Shown here one piece after another: positions 11,603 to 22,502 of a stretch of 64,000 bases of DNA (position 1 is its first letter; every line of letters begins with the position of its first letter). This DNA is from Cryoendolithus antarcticus (taxonomy: Eukaryota; Ascomycota; Dothideomycetes; Cladosporiales; Cladosporiaceae), in assembly GCA_002077065.1 (NCBI GenBank), contig NAJO01000014.1:682001-746000 (forward strand), in the 5' to 3' direction. The notes beneath the pieces were generated by a model. It had not been told where the DNA came from. It made no database searches and saw nothing but the letters and a program-made list of their open reading frames with translations. Made by a program: the position numbers and the translations under genes.

Positions 11603-13171
11603 CTTCGGACGTCCAGGTCGCGACCATGACCTTAAGTATGAGTGACACCGAGATACTACGCCGCGCAAGGCGACGAAGTCAGGCAGACAGCAATCTGAGT
11701 CGAACAGCGACAGCAGCTGGCACAGTACTTGACACACGCCGCTTGCGGTCCATTCCCGCGGCGTTCCCGGTGTTGGCCACAATTGTAGTGCATCGTGAAG
11801 GTCCAGTCACATGTCGGTAGAGAGCGTGCCACATCGATTCTGGACGGGAGCCATGGGATGGGGGGAGATCACCACCTTGAAGGTGGGGTTGTTAACGGTC
11901 CACGCCGCAATGATGCTTCTGGAGGGTGCTCGAAGAAGGTTGCGTGTACAGTAGGAACTTCGGAATGGTTCGGCCGTCAGGCTGCCATGCTCCGCGGGGA
12001 GGCGTACATTTGGACTGCATCATTGTGACTTGTGGCGTAGAAACGTAGGATTGTAATGAGAGGATCGCAACAGTAGCTCTTGCTAGCACAAGGTAGATAG
12101 GCTACTCAGCTAGTGTCGCGTACCGAGGATCTGGACAGAGGAGATTGCGGCCTTAGGACCTGATCGCGTTGAAGGTTCTGGCCGCCCACATGCATTGAAG
12201 GTCACATGTTGCTCCACCTTGACAGGAAATGGAGGAATGACAACCTATCGTTTATGCTTATCTGGCCCGTTCAGGATTTGTTTCCCGGGGGGATGTCGTC
12301 TCAGGGTGGCTGCGAGTCAGCTGTACGATCGTTTTCGGCGTGCCTCGAAGAAGCATTGAGATGGCCGACAGACTGTGCCACGTTCTCGACAACGCGACGG
12401 CGCAATACAACTTCCCGTGTGGACATCTAGTCACTGGCTTGCCCACGTTTGGAGCCGTAGAAATTGCAACGCAACAGGGTCACATACGCAAAAGAGTGAT
12501 ATCGACATGGCAGGCGCGATACAGGGCAGTTGTGGAAGTGAATTTCTGGGCAGACTTCGGGATCGACGTCCGAGAACGATGACCCTGGTCTTTGCTAGCC
12601 GAGACACTGTAAAATAGGCGCCACCAACAGGCAGGCCAACAACCAACATCGTTCGCAGGTCATGCTGCGGTTGGCGGCGCGGCGACGTTGGATGACTCCA
12701 TCGCGGCCGGGTCCTGCTCAGTGCCTGCATGTGGCATGTAATTGCGCAAGTCCTTGCGTGCATGTCGCCAACGGCTGCCGACACCGCTGCGAACGGCGGT
12801 GATCATGGGGCTTTCGCGGTACTTTCGCCTCCCTGAACGCCCCAGACGCCTTGACAAGCTCATCCAGTCGACAGTTCCCAGCACGCACCGCCGGATCTAC
12901 GCGAGGTGCTGCTACGCTGTGGAGAATCACGCTTCTTGGAAGTGGAGGTACTTGGTGAATTGCAAAGACGTAATGGTCATCCGCCAGCACATGAACCACC
13001 CATCTCGGACATCTCCGCGTGGATCTCTGCGCCGCGTAAAGACAGGTTTACGCCCCAGGCCCCGGTCCAATTTCCAGATCTGTATCGCATTCTCGCATGC
13101 CTTATGTCTCACCATGTACATGTCCCGTTGGACGTCCTCGCTATGCTACCGCCTGACGTCCCTCATTCGAA
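11603..13171. other. 1.6 kb without a supported gene
   Basis: Lies between the acidic hypothetical gene and the bZIP gene, both on the minus strand. Several 60-120 codon frames exist on both strands, but they overlap one another and have no recognisable composition or splice logic. It probably holds the promoter of the hypothetical gene and the bZIP 3' UTR. Confidence 0.45.
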
Positions 13172-14110
13172 TCATCCCATCTCATGCCGCGTCACGCCTG
13201 CACCGCCGGGCTGCGCCGCAAGTTGCGCAATGGGCTCCCGCTGTGACGGAAGTTGTACACTGGCTGGCACTGCCGGCCACTGATTGCCTGTTCGCCAAAA
13301 TGTCCATGCCGGTGTGCTTCGAGCGTACTGATCGACAAGGTGAAGCCCAAGCCTACTGACTGTCAGTCTGGTGAAGCATTGCATGGGTCGCACGTGCCAA
13401 TCTCGGGCACCACTTACCTAGAGCTGCCACCAGCTCGTGATGCCGCGGCGTACACCGAGGTCTCTCTCGAGCTCTGCTCTTTGGCACGACCTGTGGCGAT
13501 GATATGTCGCAGCGAAAGTGATCCCCACTACAGATCGCAATGATCAGCGCGCGCACTCGGTCTTTACTGAACTTGTATGGGCAAACTCACCGGTAGCCCT
13601 TCCTCGTCGCCAGTGTCGACATCGTCAGGTTCCACTGGTGTGTACGAGCCAGCGGCTTTGGCCTGATTGTCGGCTGACCGTATCGCTTCCTCCTGTTGTT
13701 GTCGAGCCTTATCTCCTGTTGAGAATTATGTGAGCACTGAGCATCCATCACGCCTTCGCTCTTTTCAAAGTCTTAGTGACTTGTGCTGCTGTCGACTGTG
13801 CCACGGGACGTAGAATTTGTTCTGGAGTACCTGAGAGACGTGCGCTGTGTAGGGTAGTGTCTCCACTGCTGAATACTGTCTCCCCTCGAAACTTTCTCGT
13901 CGACATTTGCACGGCACCGCGGTCGACGATACTGCAACAGACCTTTGGGTTGTTGGGAGAGCGAGAAAACTAGGTAATCGTTGGATGAGACTTACGGAAC
14001 TTCCGTTGCGCTATGCGATTCTGTATCTTCCTCCGCTCGTTGGCGTCCGTCACGACACTCCAGTCATCCGGTGATGTCGATAGAGGCGCATCCACTTGCA
14101 CATGCGACAT
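13172..14110 (-). CDS. small bZIP-type transcription factor, four exons
   Basis: Reading down the minus strand, exons are 14110-13996, 13715-13591, 13527-13418 and 13352-13172, giving 176 residues; introns are 280, 63 and 65 nt. The basic region is at about residues 23-39 (NERRKIQNRIAQRKF then R), with the N-x7-R spacing of bZIP proteins at N31 and R39. The first splice rebuilds that last Arg codon across the junction. The second joins DEEGLP to WGSLSLRHIIATGRAK, a tail I associate with a fungal bZIP subgroup. The region after the basic motif (DKARQQQEEAIRSADNQ) is short and lacks a clean leucine heptad, so dimerisation may be unusual. The 280-nt first intron is long for this window. The last exon is the least certain. 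Confidence 0.72.
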
Positions 14111-15645
14111 AAGGTCGTGACTTCGTCCTGGTTCATTGATGCGCCTCGCGGCGCATCGTACTGCGATCGTTTTGGCGCCGCGACGCAAGCTACGTTTCGC
14201 AAGGATATCCAGGAAACAGGGGCGAACGAGTGTTCCAGACAGCAGGAAAGGGAATGAGTTGCCCGGTCGCATCGAGTCGTCCTAGCTGATAAGCTATCTC
14301 GGAAACATCGGCGTCCAGTATATGACGAGAAGGAGGTCCCAGCACCTGTGCGCGACCAACAGGAAGTAGTGCAGGAAGCAAGTAAGCAGACAGTGCGTAC
14401 AACAATATGGAATGCAGTTGGTGCGAAAAACAGAATACAGGTACACACGATGATGTTGGAGGGTGAATGACTTCGGACGGAGTATGTAGCGAGATAGTGT
14501 CGATGCGATCGCACTTACCTTTGAGTTTCGCTGTCATAGTCCTGCCTAGGCATGAGTGCAAATACTAATCAACGCATTTGCTTCCTGCCTGAACTCCGCC
14601 CCAGCAGTCGTCCTCGCGCATCCGGATATGAGCGAATGAGAAGCGATACACAGCACTTGGTCGCGGTCACTGCGAAGCATGACTGTAAGTTGCAGGGGAT
14701 ATGCAGGGGCGAAAGCATACTAGGCGTCATTGCGACAAGAGTGACAGCGCTGTACGGTATTCGAGAAGCAATCTGAACACGAGGCTGATGTCGCGGCAGG
14801 AGGAAACACGCATGAAGGAGCCGATTCCTGGATCTGCGTAAAGAGACGCGGTCCCCGGAACGGCCTCTCGCTAACGGCGTGAGCGGAGTCGTGGCTGCCG
14901 AGATCGAATCTGCGAATGAGGAACCGTAGTCATCGCATTTTGACAGAAGCTGTGCGGCCGGACTCGCACTATTCGAATCGCAGAGGATGCCTATCTGCAA
15001 AGTAGCTAGCAATCTAGCGAATCGCATCGCCGTATGAGGACTTGCAGTCGTTGGCTTTGGCTCGTTAAAATATGCATGACAGATCAGCCTCACGGCTGCG
15101 AACACTGATGCTAGCGCTGATCACCAACGACACTGGAATTATTACTATTGCGCGCGATCCTCGCAGCGCATCGCTCTTCTCTTCGCGCAGCGCGTTTGCC
15201 GTGTACAGTAGCACAGACAGTTCTGCACTTCGCGCAGGTTGGTGATTTCGTCGGCGACGTCGAGGGAATGGAAGAATAGAACGGCGAAAGCGAAGTCGAG
15301 GTACGGCGCCCGCGATGCTGCGGCCCGTGCTGCTCAACTCTAATTTAAGGCTGAGAGCCTTAGGCATCCTTACCTTCCACATGATACTCATGCTCTGCTC
15401 GTGACTGGCCGACAAGGAAGACAGAACCGGCGAGCTGACGAATGAGAAGACCTTCCAGAACAGAAGAAATGCAGTTCATCGAACGAGTGATGTCCGCCAA
15501 TCGAATGTGAGGACCAAGACGCCGACATCACGGAACAACGATTAGATCAACGCTCCGTATTGCCAAGACATCGCGTCTCCCACGCGTTGAGCTACATCAT
15601 CGACCGCCGCGTACTCCGTGAGAGACCATTTACCCTTTTCAAGCG
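14111..15645. other. 1.5 kb divergent intergenic region
   Basis: Lies between the starts of the bZIP gene (-) and the MGS1-like gene (+), so it serves as promoter for both. A 178-codon minus-strand frame at 14569-15105 has no gene-like features. No RNA gene or repeat was seen. Confidence 0.45.
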
Positions 15646-17430
15646 ATGTATGCTTGCCCTATCTGTGAGAAGACAGTGCCCGAATCAGTCATCAACCGAC
15701 ACATTGACTCAAATTGTACCATATTCCTTGACGAACCTTCGCCGCCACCCACACAGACTCAGGTGAAGTCCAAAGTAGGCTCCTTCTTCACAACTCCTGC
15801 ACCGAAGAGGAACGGGCAGATCAAATCAGAAGATGCCGGATCGTCGCCGCTTGTCAATGGCGTCGCAAGTACACAGGCAGCGCCGACGTCGAGAACGCCA
15901 TTCTCCTTCTTCAACACGCAGCCCGTGAACGGGACGAAGCGACCTGCTGAGGAGGATGCCGAGACTGCGATTGAGCAACCCGACGCAGCGGTCAAGCTGG
16001 GTCCGCCAACGAAGAAGCCAAAGAACAGTCATGCCCCGCTAGCAGAACGGATGCGGCCGCAGACTCTGGACGATGTGACTGGACAGGAGCTTGTAGGTGC
16101 GGACGGCGTGCTTCGAGGATTAGTCGTCACGGGAGATAAAGGCATACCGTCAATGATCCTCTGGGGACCTCCTGGAAGTGGCAAGACCACCATCGCTCGA
16201 CTCATTGCACAGACAGCTGGTACACGCTTCGTAGAGATCAACAGTACTTCAAGCGGGGTAGGCGAATGCAAGCGCATCTTCGATGAGGCAAAGAACGAGC
16301 TGAGACTTACTGGGCGCAAGACGATTATCTTTTGTGACGAGATTCATCGGTTCAGCAAAAGTCAGCAGGATGTCTTTCTGGGACCTGTCGAGAGTGGGCA
16401 AGTCACACTTATTGGTGCAACGACAGAGAACCCGAGCTTCAAGGTTGGAAACGCGCTCTTGAGTCGATGCAGGACGTTCACGCTCTCAAAGTTGGACGAG
16501 GAGCACATCTTCGCCATCCTCAAGCGCGCACTCGCGAGTGAGGTACCTGGTCTCGTGCCGACGCCACCTCCAAGCCCAGTCGACGACGGAGCTACGCCCG
16601 ATGTGAAGCAGCACGTCAGTGCCAGCTCCAGCGACCACTTGCTGGCTCGTGATGACTTCGCGCTGCTACGCTACCTCGCAGCATTCGCAGATGGCGATGC
16701 TAGGACCGGCCTGAATCTCGTAGAGCTTGCGCTTGACCTTTGTCGCAGGCCAAACATCACCGCCGAAGACATCAAACGCTCACTCACGCAAACGCTGGTC
16801 TACGATCGAGCAGGCGACCAGCACTACGACACGATCTCAGCGTTTCACAAGTCCGTCCGAGGCTCAGATCCTGATGCAGCGTTGTACTACCTCGCACGAA
16901 TGTTACAGTCAGGAGAAGACCCTCTCTATGTTGCCCGGCGTATGGTGGTCATCGCGTCCGAAGACGTTGGCCTAGCGGACAACACGATGCTCTCGCTAGC
17001 CACCGCAGCTTACTCTGCAGCCGAGAAGATCGGCATGCCGGAGTGTAGGATCAACCTGGCCCATTGTGCCACTGCACTTGCTCTGGCTCCAAAGTCGATT
17101 CGTTCGTACAGTGGACTGAGCGCTGCATATAGTGCGCTGAAGGAGCCTGGCGTTGCGGGACTACCGATACCACTGCAGATGCGGAACGCACCGACTAAGC
17201 TGATGAAGAATCTCGGTTACGGCGTGGACTACAAGTACAATCCGAGCTATGTCAATGGCGAAGTTGTGCAGACGTATCTGCCCGAGAAGCTAGTGGGTCG
17301 GAAGTTCTTGGGTGCAGATGACTTCGGTGACAAAGTGGATCCGGACGTGAAGTCGGGAGAGGAGTCAAGTAAGCTGGTAGAGCCGGCTGAGCCCGAAGAG
17401 GACTTGCTGCTGAACCCGGACGGAGACTGA
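15646..17430 (+). CDS. MGS1: Mgs1/WRNIP1-type AAA+ ATPase
   Basis: Replication-associated ATPase (yeast Mgs1, human WRNIP1, bacterial RarA family) that acts at stalled forks in the nucleus, linked to ubiquitinated PCNA and polymerase delta. Intronless, 594 residues. The N-terminus carries a UBZ4 ubiquitin-binding zinc finger with C4, C7, H19 and C24. A disordered linker follows, then the AAA+ module: Walker A GPPGSGKTT near residues 173-181, Walker B IIFCDEIH near 227-234, sensor 1 GATTENPSF, and the C-terminal tetramerisation region with YHTISAFHKS-like sequence (here YDTISAFHKSVRGSDPDAALYY). Both length and motif order are normal for the family. The start is fixed because the zinc finger begins at residue 4. 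Confidence 0.95.
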   Translation: MYACPICEKTVPESVINRHIDSNCTIFLDEPSPPPTQTQVKSKVGSFFTTPAPKRNGQIKSEDAGSSPLVNGVASTQAAPTSRTPFSFFNTQPVNGTKRPAEEDAETAIEQPDAAVKLGPPTKKPKNSHAPLAERMRPQTLDDVTGQELVGADGVLRGLVVTGDKGIPSMILWGPPGSGKTTIARLIAQTAGTRFVEINSTSSGVGECKRIFDEAKNELRLTGRKTIIFCDEIHRFSKSQQDVFLGPVESGQVTLIGATTENPSFKVGNALLSRCRTFTLSKLDEEHIFAILKRALASEVPGLVPTPPPSPVDDGATPDVKQHVSASSSDHLLARDDFALLRYLAAFADGDARTGLNLVELALDLCRRPNITAEDIKRSLTQTLVYDRAGDQHYDTISAFHKSVRGSDPDAALYYLARMLQSGEDPLYVARRMVVIASEDVGLADNTMLSLATAAYSAAEKIGMPECRINLAHCATALALAPKSIRSYSGLSAAYSALKEPGVAGLPIPLQMRNAPTKLMKNLGYGVDYKYNPSYVNGEVVQTYLPEKLVGRKFLGADDFGDKVDPDVKSGEESSKLVEPAEPEEDLLLNPDGD

Positions 17431-18169
17431 GCAGCAGCCTAGCGCAGTCACCACAATCTAAAGGAGCCAGCAACGAAGCTGCTGACAGCCTAGGCATGCC
17501 AAAAACGACGGTCGTGAAAAGCACTGCGTTCCCGGCGGACCACTGAGAGACCTTTACGTGGCAAGCCATGCCTGGCAACGTCTGTGTACATATTCTTCTT
17601 GGCGGCGGCGAAGTCGACCAGTCACTGGCCTTGCAAAGGTGGTGAACACGATTCAGATGACACATGGCTTGCGTGTGCAGGCCTGAGCTCATCTTCTCAA
17701 CCGCTCATGATGCTGACACATGCAGGCCCCACTGGATCCCGCACAAAGTCGTCGAGCATTTCGGCCCGGGCTTGTATAGGCGTTAGCGATATGCAATATT
17801 GTAAGGAGACACCACCGGGTTTCATGCTACAAGTCTGTACCGACCTCACACTTTCACTGGTCTTATGATGGACGATATTGCCGTAGCGTGGTCGATTAGA
17901 GTTTTGAGGACTTTAGAATTTCAAGGACCGCTTCGAAAACTCGCCGCGGCCAGCAGTCAGTGAGCGGCGTCTTCAATCAAGTTCATCGCAAAGGTCTTGT
18001 ACCGATACAATCGCTGATCGCGCAGTGCGGTAGGTTTGTAGTTGTAGCACGTCCTCAGTCGAATGTGTTGGGCATTATGACGCCCACGCCGTCTTCCTAC
18101 ATACTCGGCCTTGATCAGCACTACACGACAACACTAAAATTCTAGCAGTCCGCTCGAAAGCACGACAAT
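17431..18169. other. intergenic
   Basis: Contains the MGS1 3' UTR and the promoter of the first small membrane-protein gene. No coding or repeat structure was seen. Confidence 0.5.
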
Positions 18170-18798
18170 ATGGACAACACGACTTTACCAGCTTTGGCAT
18201 CACCGATGCAAGACGCCATGACCAGTAGCGTACTTGACATGGCCACCGATGCCGCCCTGGGTGCCGTCATCTGGGCTACGACTATTATACTTGTACTTCT
18301 GATGAGTGCTGTGCTCGTGCTATACTGCTCTCTCGCCTGGCATACCGCCCGATACACATTCGCCCGGGGTAAGGAGCGAACTTGCTTACTTACACATGAC
18401 CGTTCACTAACATTGTCACGACAGCTTTCCCAGACATCGCTTCGAACGATACCAGATCCGCCCATTATCCGGATGAGAACCTAATGGCAGGCGTGGTTGT
18501 GTTGCTCTTCCTTCTCAATCTCACGGTTGTGGCAATCAATGTCTCTAAGGCGCCGAGCAGCACGTGGTCGCAGCATTGCTGGACTCTGTCGCGGCAGATG
18601 TTGTGGGTGCACCTGAGCGAACTTGTCATAGTCAGCACGCTTGCACTGTGTGTGGGGTTCTTTATGCTACTGGCATGGTCGACCTGCAAAGGACATCAAG
18701 GCTGGGACAACTGGCGGCAGAGGCGCAATGCGTACAAGAAAGCGCGTGATATCGAGGACCAGCTGGAAGGTCTCGAGGATGGTGTGGAGGGCAAGTAG
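18170..18798 (+). CDS. small three-TM membrane protein, tandem family copy 1
   Basis: Exons 18170-18368 and 18425-18798 give 190 residues; the 56-nt intron (GTAAGG...CGACAG) is phase 1 after a Gly/Ala codon. There are three hydrophobic segments: AVIWATTIILVLLMSAVLVLY before the intron, then AGVVVLLFLLNLTVVAINV and LVIVSTLALCVGFFMLLAW. Between the second and third is TWSQHCW. The C-terminal tail is charged and probably faces the cytosol. No family is recognised. The copies at 19682 and 20919 share layout, intron position and the TWx[QE]H motif, so this is one of three tandem paralogues. The function is unknown; the short size and lack of transporter motifs argue against a classical carrier. 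Confidence 0.75.
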
Positions 18799-19681
18799 AA
18801 GTGATGCTTGGTCAACATATCGGCGCGAGCACCACTGCTTGAAGTCTGGGTACTGTCGGGCAGCGCAGCCATCGTTCGGTCTAGCAGCTTGGCGCTACGA
18901 AGGACCTGGTGTGATGGCATAAACGTATGAGGGATCGTGAGAGTTACTGAGTATTGCATATTCTCTCAATGTGATCCGATCACAAGCACTGGTTTGTTGA
19001 ATATGACGGGTTGGAGTATTCGCAAAAGCTGCGAATCTCTAGTGTAGCGAATGAGAGCCTGAGAACGACAATTCTTGGGACAAAGGTCAGCATCGCAACA
19101 TTCACTTGGTCGGCAAAGCGTGGGTAACTCTTTCGGACGAGTGACCTGGCTTACAACAATTCGGGATCTACAAGGCACGGTATGCCGTCGAGAGGATCTG
19201 TTGCTCTTCGTTCATTGTTGCTAATGCTGACTTTCGAACAAGTCTCGCATATGGCCAACACGGATTGGAAAAGGTGAATGCTCTTATCTGCGCAGCATTC
19301 CGCCTCGCTGCCGGAATAATCCGATCTGAAGACTTCAACGGGGAGCCGACGAGATGGCAAGCTAGCGCAGTTTGAGCGTTAAGGTATGTGTTCTGGCCTC
19401 TTGATGGTGGCATAGCAGCGCAATCTTCCGGCATGGTGCAGTCGATATGAGCGTAAGCGAAGGATCCAACGCCGAGAGGAGCGCTAATGAAGATCAGATG
19501 CATATAGCATGGAGCTTAGAAGAATGCGACGAGTGTATGTTATTGGCCAATTTCTGATTGCTGACCATTGAGAACATCCTGGTATTTCGGTCGTTCCTCA
19601 TCGACTTCACTATGAACATTATGCCACTGGTCATCCAAAAGCTGGTCTCCACATTGAGCCCACAATGATATACCCGAACGA
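18799..19681. other. intergenic within membrane-protein cluster
   Basis: Separates copies 1 and 2 of the membrane family. No intact fourth copy is readable on either strand, and only short random frames occur. Confidence 0.45.
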
Positions 19682-20521
19682 ATGTCCTTACCATCAATGT
19701 CGCTGGCCCCAATACCGCCCAGCGCTCCACTTCGAGAATTTATACCTCGAACACCATCACTTCGACTACTGTTACCTCGTTCTGCTTTCAAGTGCTTACT
19801 CTACAGGTATGGAAACCTTCCCTCTCAGAGCGATCGCACTTCCCTCGCTCGGTCACTTCCCCGACAGCCTACTCGCATTCACAAACCTGTCGTTGCTGTC
19901 ACCCTAATCTACGGCACAGCCACGGCGTTCCTATGGCTAGCCAACTTCGCGGCAGTTGAGTACATCGCTCGACTCTGTCGGGCGGCGTATCAAGCTTTTG
20001 AGACGGGTACGCCTGTCACATTTCCACGGTACATGGCGGCGCTTACTGGCCTGTCTGCGACAGTGGACGTAGACAAGCGATCAGATGGCAGGGGCATGAA
20101 GTTGGACCAAAGCATGGTCCTGACCACCACGATGACGATCGGCGACGCTTTCCTATTGGCTCTGTTACTAGAGAAGAGCGACACATTCGAGACCGGCACC
20201 TGGATAGAGCACTGCTGGGCGATCTTGGGCTCCGTCGCGAAGGTGATCCTTGGTGAGTTCATAGCCATCACCACAGTGGCGCTGTGGGTGGCCTTATTCG
20301 GATGTTTGGCGCTCGCGGTCAAGTGCACGCGCCGTGATGTGGTGGATCGGCAGAAAGGGCTTAACTCGGAGAAGCGGGCTTTCGATCTTGAGGCTGGTGC
20401 ATCAACGACCGCCCGGAAGCACAGGAAGTGCCAGGTCCATTGCAGCGAGAAGGTGGCGAGGCGGTGCAATTGTCTCTCGACGGCAGTGTATCAGCACAAG
20501 TCCTTGGAACAACGCAGTTAA
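19682..20521 (+). CDS. small membrane protein, tandem family copy 2
   Basis: The preferred model is exons 19682-20006 and 20064-20521 (260 residues). The 57-nt intron (GTACGC...CGACAG) sits at the same phase and place as in copy 1; its length is divisible by three and it contains no stop, so retention would add 19 residues. Hydrophobic segments are VVAVTLIYGTATAFLWLANFA, MVLTTTMTIGDAFLLALLL and IAITTVALWVALFGCLALAV. The shared motif appears as TWIEHCW. The N-terminal ~60 residues are Ser/Pro/Arg-rich, unlike copies 1 and 3, so the true start may be in an unseen upstream exon. The tail is rich in Lys, Arg and Cys. Function unknown. Confidence 0.62.
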   Translation: MSLPSMSLAPIPPSAPLREFIPRTPSLRLLLPRSAFKCLLYRYGNLPSQSDRTSLARSLPRQPTRIHKPVVAVTLIYGTATAFLWLANFAAVEYIARLCRAAYQAFETGTPVTFPRYMAALTGLSATVDVDKRSDGRGMKLDQSMVLTTTMTIGDAFLLALLLEKSDTFETGTWIEHCWAILGSVAKVILGEFIAITTVALWVALFGCLALAVKCTRRDVVDRQKGLNSEKRAFDLEAGASTTARKHRKCQVHCSEKVARRCNCLSTAVYQHKSLEQRS

Positions 20522-20918
20522 CGTTAGCGCAAGCGAATCTGCTGCTCTCCAGAATAGCGCGCGATTTGACTTTAGTTTACAATCGGAGCGGATGTATGTA
20601 TGCAGCAGAGAATTCGGGTGGACGCTGTTCAAAGCCTGGTCAGCACGAAAAGCGTGAGGACAGGATCCCGACAACCCAAAATTTTCATGCTGATCACATG
20701 GCATGCCTTTTCCCAGATCCTTTGGTCATGGTCTTGCAATACAGTCTCATGCGCAAGATCGAGGACGGATCTGTCGCTTGCGAGCATGCAGATATTAGGC
20801 GAAGGTCCTACTTTCCTGCAGACACTCTCCCGTAGAACGCACATACAGCTATCTTGTACAAGGCCCATACCATTACGACCCCTAGACGTATACTGAACAT
20901 CAGCGAGGAGACCCCGAT
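20522..20918. other. intergenic between family copies 2 and 3
   Basis: About 400 bases with no supported gene. It should contain the promoter of copy 3. Confidence 0.45.
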
Positions 20919-21650
20919 ATGGACCAGTCGGCGAACACAATTACCTCAGCTTCTAGCAATCGAGACACTCTGCATATCGCCCTCGATGCTCTTGGAGATG
21001 CAGCAGCCGGCGCTTCGATATGGATCTTAGCTACTGTCTCCCTGTACATGATGTCCTACGGCTTCGCCAAGTACACCTTGTTACTTCGCAAGGGCTTCTA
21101 CATTCTCTTTGGTCAGTCACCTTGCCCGTCCTCGCACCGGCCACATATTGACCCAGTACTCATAGGGTATGACAGAAGAGTCTTGGACCACAGGGATTCT
21201 GCGCTTGAAGGCCCGAAGTCCCTCAGCTTCCTCACTGGCCTTGGCCTGTATCTCCTCGCGGCTTACAAGTTCATAATGCCGACTACCACTTGGGACGAGC
21301 ACATTGTCGTTGTGCTGAAAGGTCTCGGTTTCTGGGCACTTGGTCTGCTGGCATTGGCCAGTACGCCGGCCAAATTGATGGTTCTGCTGGTGCTTTGCGC
21401 AAGGTGTTTCTCCTACGCGTGTCGCGGCCTCTATGGCTGGCGGCGAGCTCGCAGTGGACCCGATCATGGTATGGAGCTCGAGGAGCAGCGACAGGAGAGC
21501 ATTGAGGACACAGGAAGTGAGGGGGAGTCAATCACGTTACCTTGGCTCGAAAGCATGCGGAAGGGACCTTGTGCTTACCTACTGACAGATCCTGGCTCTG
21601 ATCGGTCGCAAGACTTAGAAGTCCCGGCTCCTGTGCTGCTCCGCGGTTAA
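20919..21650 (+). CDS. small membrane protein, tandem family copy 3
   Basis: The preferred model is exons 20919-21111 and 21166-21650 (225 residues). The 54-nt intron (GTCAGT...CATAG) again follows a Gly codon in phase 1 and is a multiple of three without a stop; the unspliced frame gives 243 residues. The N-terminus MDQSANTIT resembles MDNTTLPAL of copy 1. Hydrophobic segments are ASIWILATVSLYMMSYGFA, LSFLTGLGLYLLAAYKFIM and LGLLALASTPAKLMVLLVL. The motif between the second and third is TWDEHIV. The tail is long and acidic. Family and function are unknown; tandem duplication and divergence is the simplest explanation. Confidence 0.7.
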   Translation: MDQSANTITSASSNRDTLHIALDALGDAAAGASIWILATVSLYMMSYGFAKYTLLLRKGFYILFGQSPCPSSHRPHIDPVLIGYDRRVLDHRDSALEGPKSLSFLTGLGLYLLAAYKFIMPTTTWDEHIVVVLKGLGFWALGLLALASTPAKLMVLLVLCARCFSYACRGLYGWRRARSGPDHGMELEEQRQESIEDTGSEGESITLPWLESMRKGPCAYLLTDPGSDRSQDLEVPAPVLLRG

Positions 21651-21991
21651 CAAGTGAGCTGCACAGGTCTCAGCAATGCAACAGAGGTCTGCCACCGTGA
21701 AGGTATGCATTGCAAGACTGTGACGGGGCTCTGCCTTCTGAGGATCGCGGAATTTTGGGAAAGGTGCGCAACCTCGATAGTATAGACGTTCGCGGCAAGA
21801 AATTTACCTGACGGCTCAAGAGCTGAGATTGAAGCCTGGAACTGAGTGAACACTACCATTGACATCGGGTTGAAGTTGTGCAAGCCGCGAGTGTCCAGTA
21901 CATATCCAATGTGCTTTTATCTATAGCTCGTGCAGGTCAAGTACTGCGGTATGCCTCATGCGCGACGGAGATTTGTCATCAAGCAAGCCAC
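21651..21991. other. convergent intergenic region
   Basis: Lies between the 3' ends of membrane copy 3 (+) and FKBP12 (-). Nothing beyond expected UTR sequence was seen. Confidence 0.45.
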
Positions 21992-22502
21992 CTAAGACGA
22001 CTTGCCGTTGATAGCCTTGAGCTCGACATCACTGCGAAATCGTTAGTATCGAGCTTTTCAGGTCGTTTGAGAGTTGGAGGCTTACAAGATGAGGGTCGCA
22101 TTGGGAGGAATGAGACCCGGGTAGCCCTGCTGGCCGTAGGCGTAGTCGCTGCGCATTGTTAATGGTGCTCTCGTCAATGGTATCGACGTCCAGACGTACC
22201 CAGTGATCGTGAGCGTCGCCTTCTCGCCGAGAGTCATACCGCCGTCGGTCTCGAGGATGCCCTCATCCCAGCCTGCGCACCGATCCGTCAGCACAATGCA
22301 TCCGCTTGAGGGCGATGGGCGCATGTATACCCTTAATGACTTGTCCAGTGCCAATCTTGGTCTTGAAGTCGCCGCGTCCGACGCTGCTATCGAATTGCTT
22401 GCCGCTCTCGAGCGTGCCGGTGTACTCCATCGAGATTGTGTCGCCCTTCTTTGGCTTGTCGACGCCATTGCCGGGGGAGATCTGCTTCTTGGTGACGCCC
22501 AT
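21992..22502 (-). CDS. FPR1: FKBP12-type peptidyl-prolyl isomerase
   Basis: Cytosolic prolyl cis-trans isomerase that binds FK506 and rapamycin and, with the latter, inhibits TOR. Reading down the minus strand, exons are 22502-22331, 22272-22200, 22148-22086 and 22031-21992, giving 115 residues; introns are 58, 51 and 54 nt. The spliced protein shows the family blocks in order: GDTISMEYTGTLESGKQFDSS, GTGQVIKGWDEG, LGEKATLTITGDYAYG, then GYPGLIPPNATLIFDVELK. The catalytic Tyr, Phe-Asp, Trp and Tyr positions all appear present. The loop after GWDEG (ILETDGGMT) is a few residues longer than in yeast or human FKBP12. The start is fixed by MGVTKKQISPGNG, which is normal for fungal FKBP12. Confidence 0.95.

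Noticed and set aside
12742..13359. 205-codon plus-strand open frame
   Set aside because: Overlaps antisense the last exon of the bZIP gene and has random-looking Arg-rich composition.
14569..15105. 178-codon minus-strand open frame
   Set aside because: Composition is Arg/Ser/Leu-rich with no domain, start context or splice partners; it lies in the shared upstream region of bZIP and MGS1.
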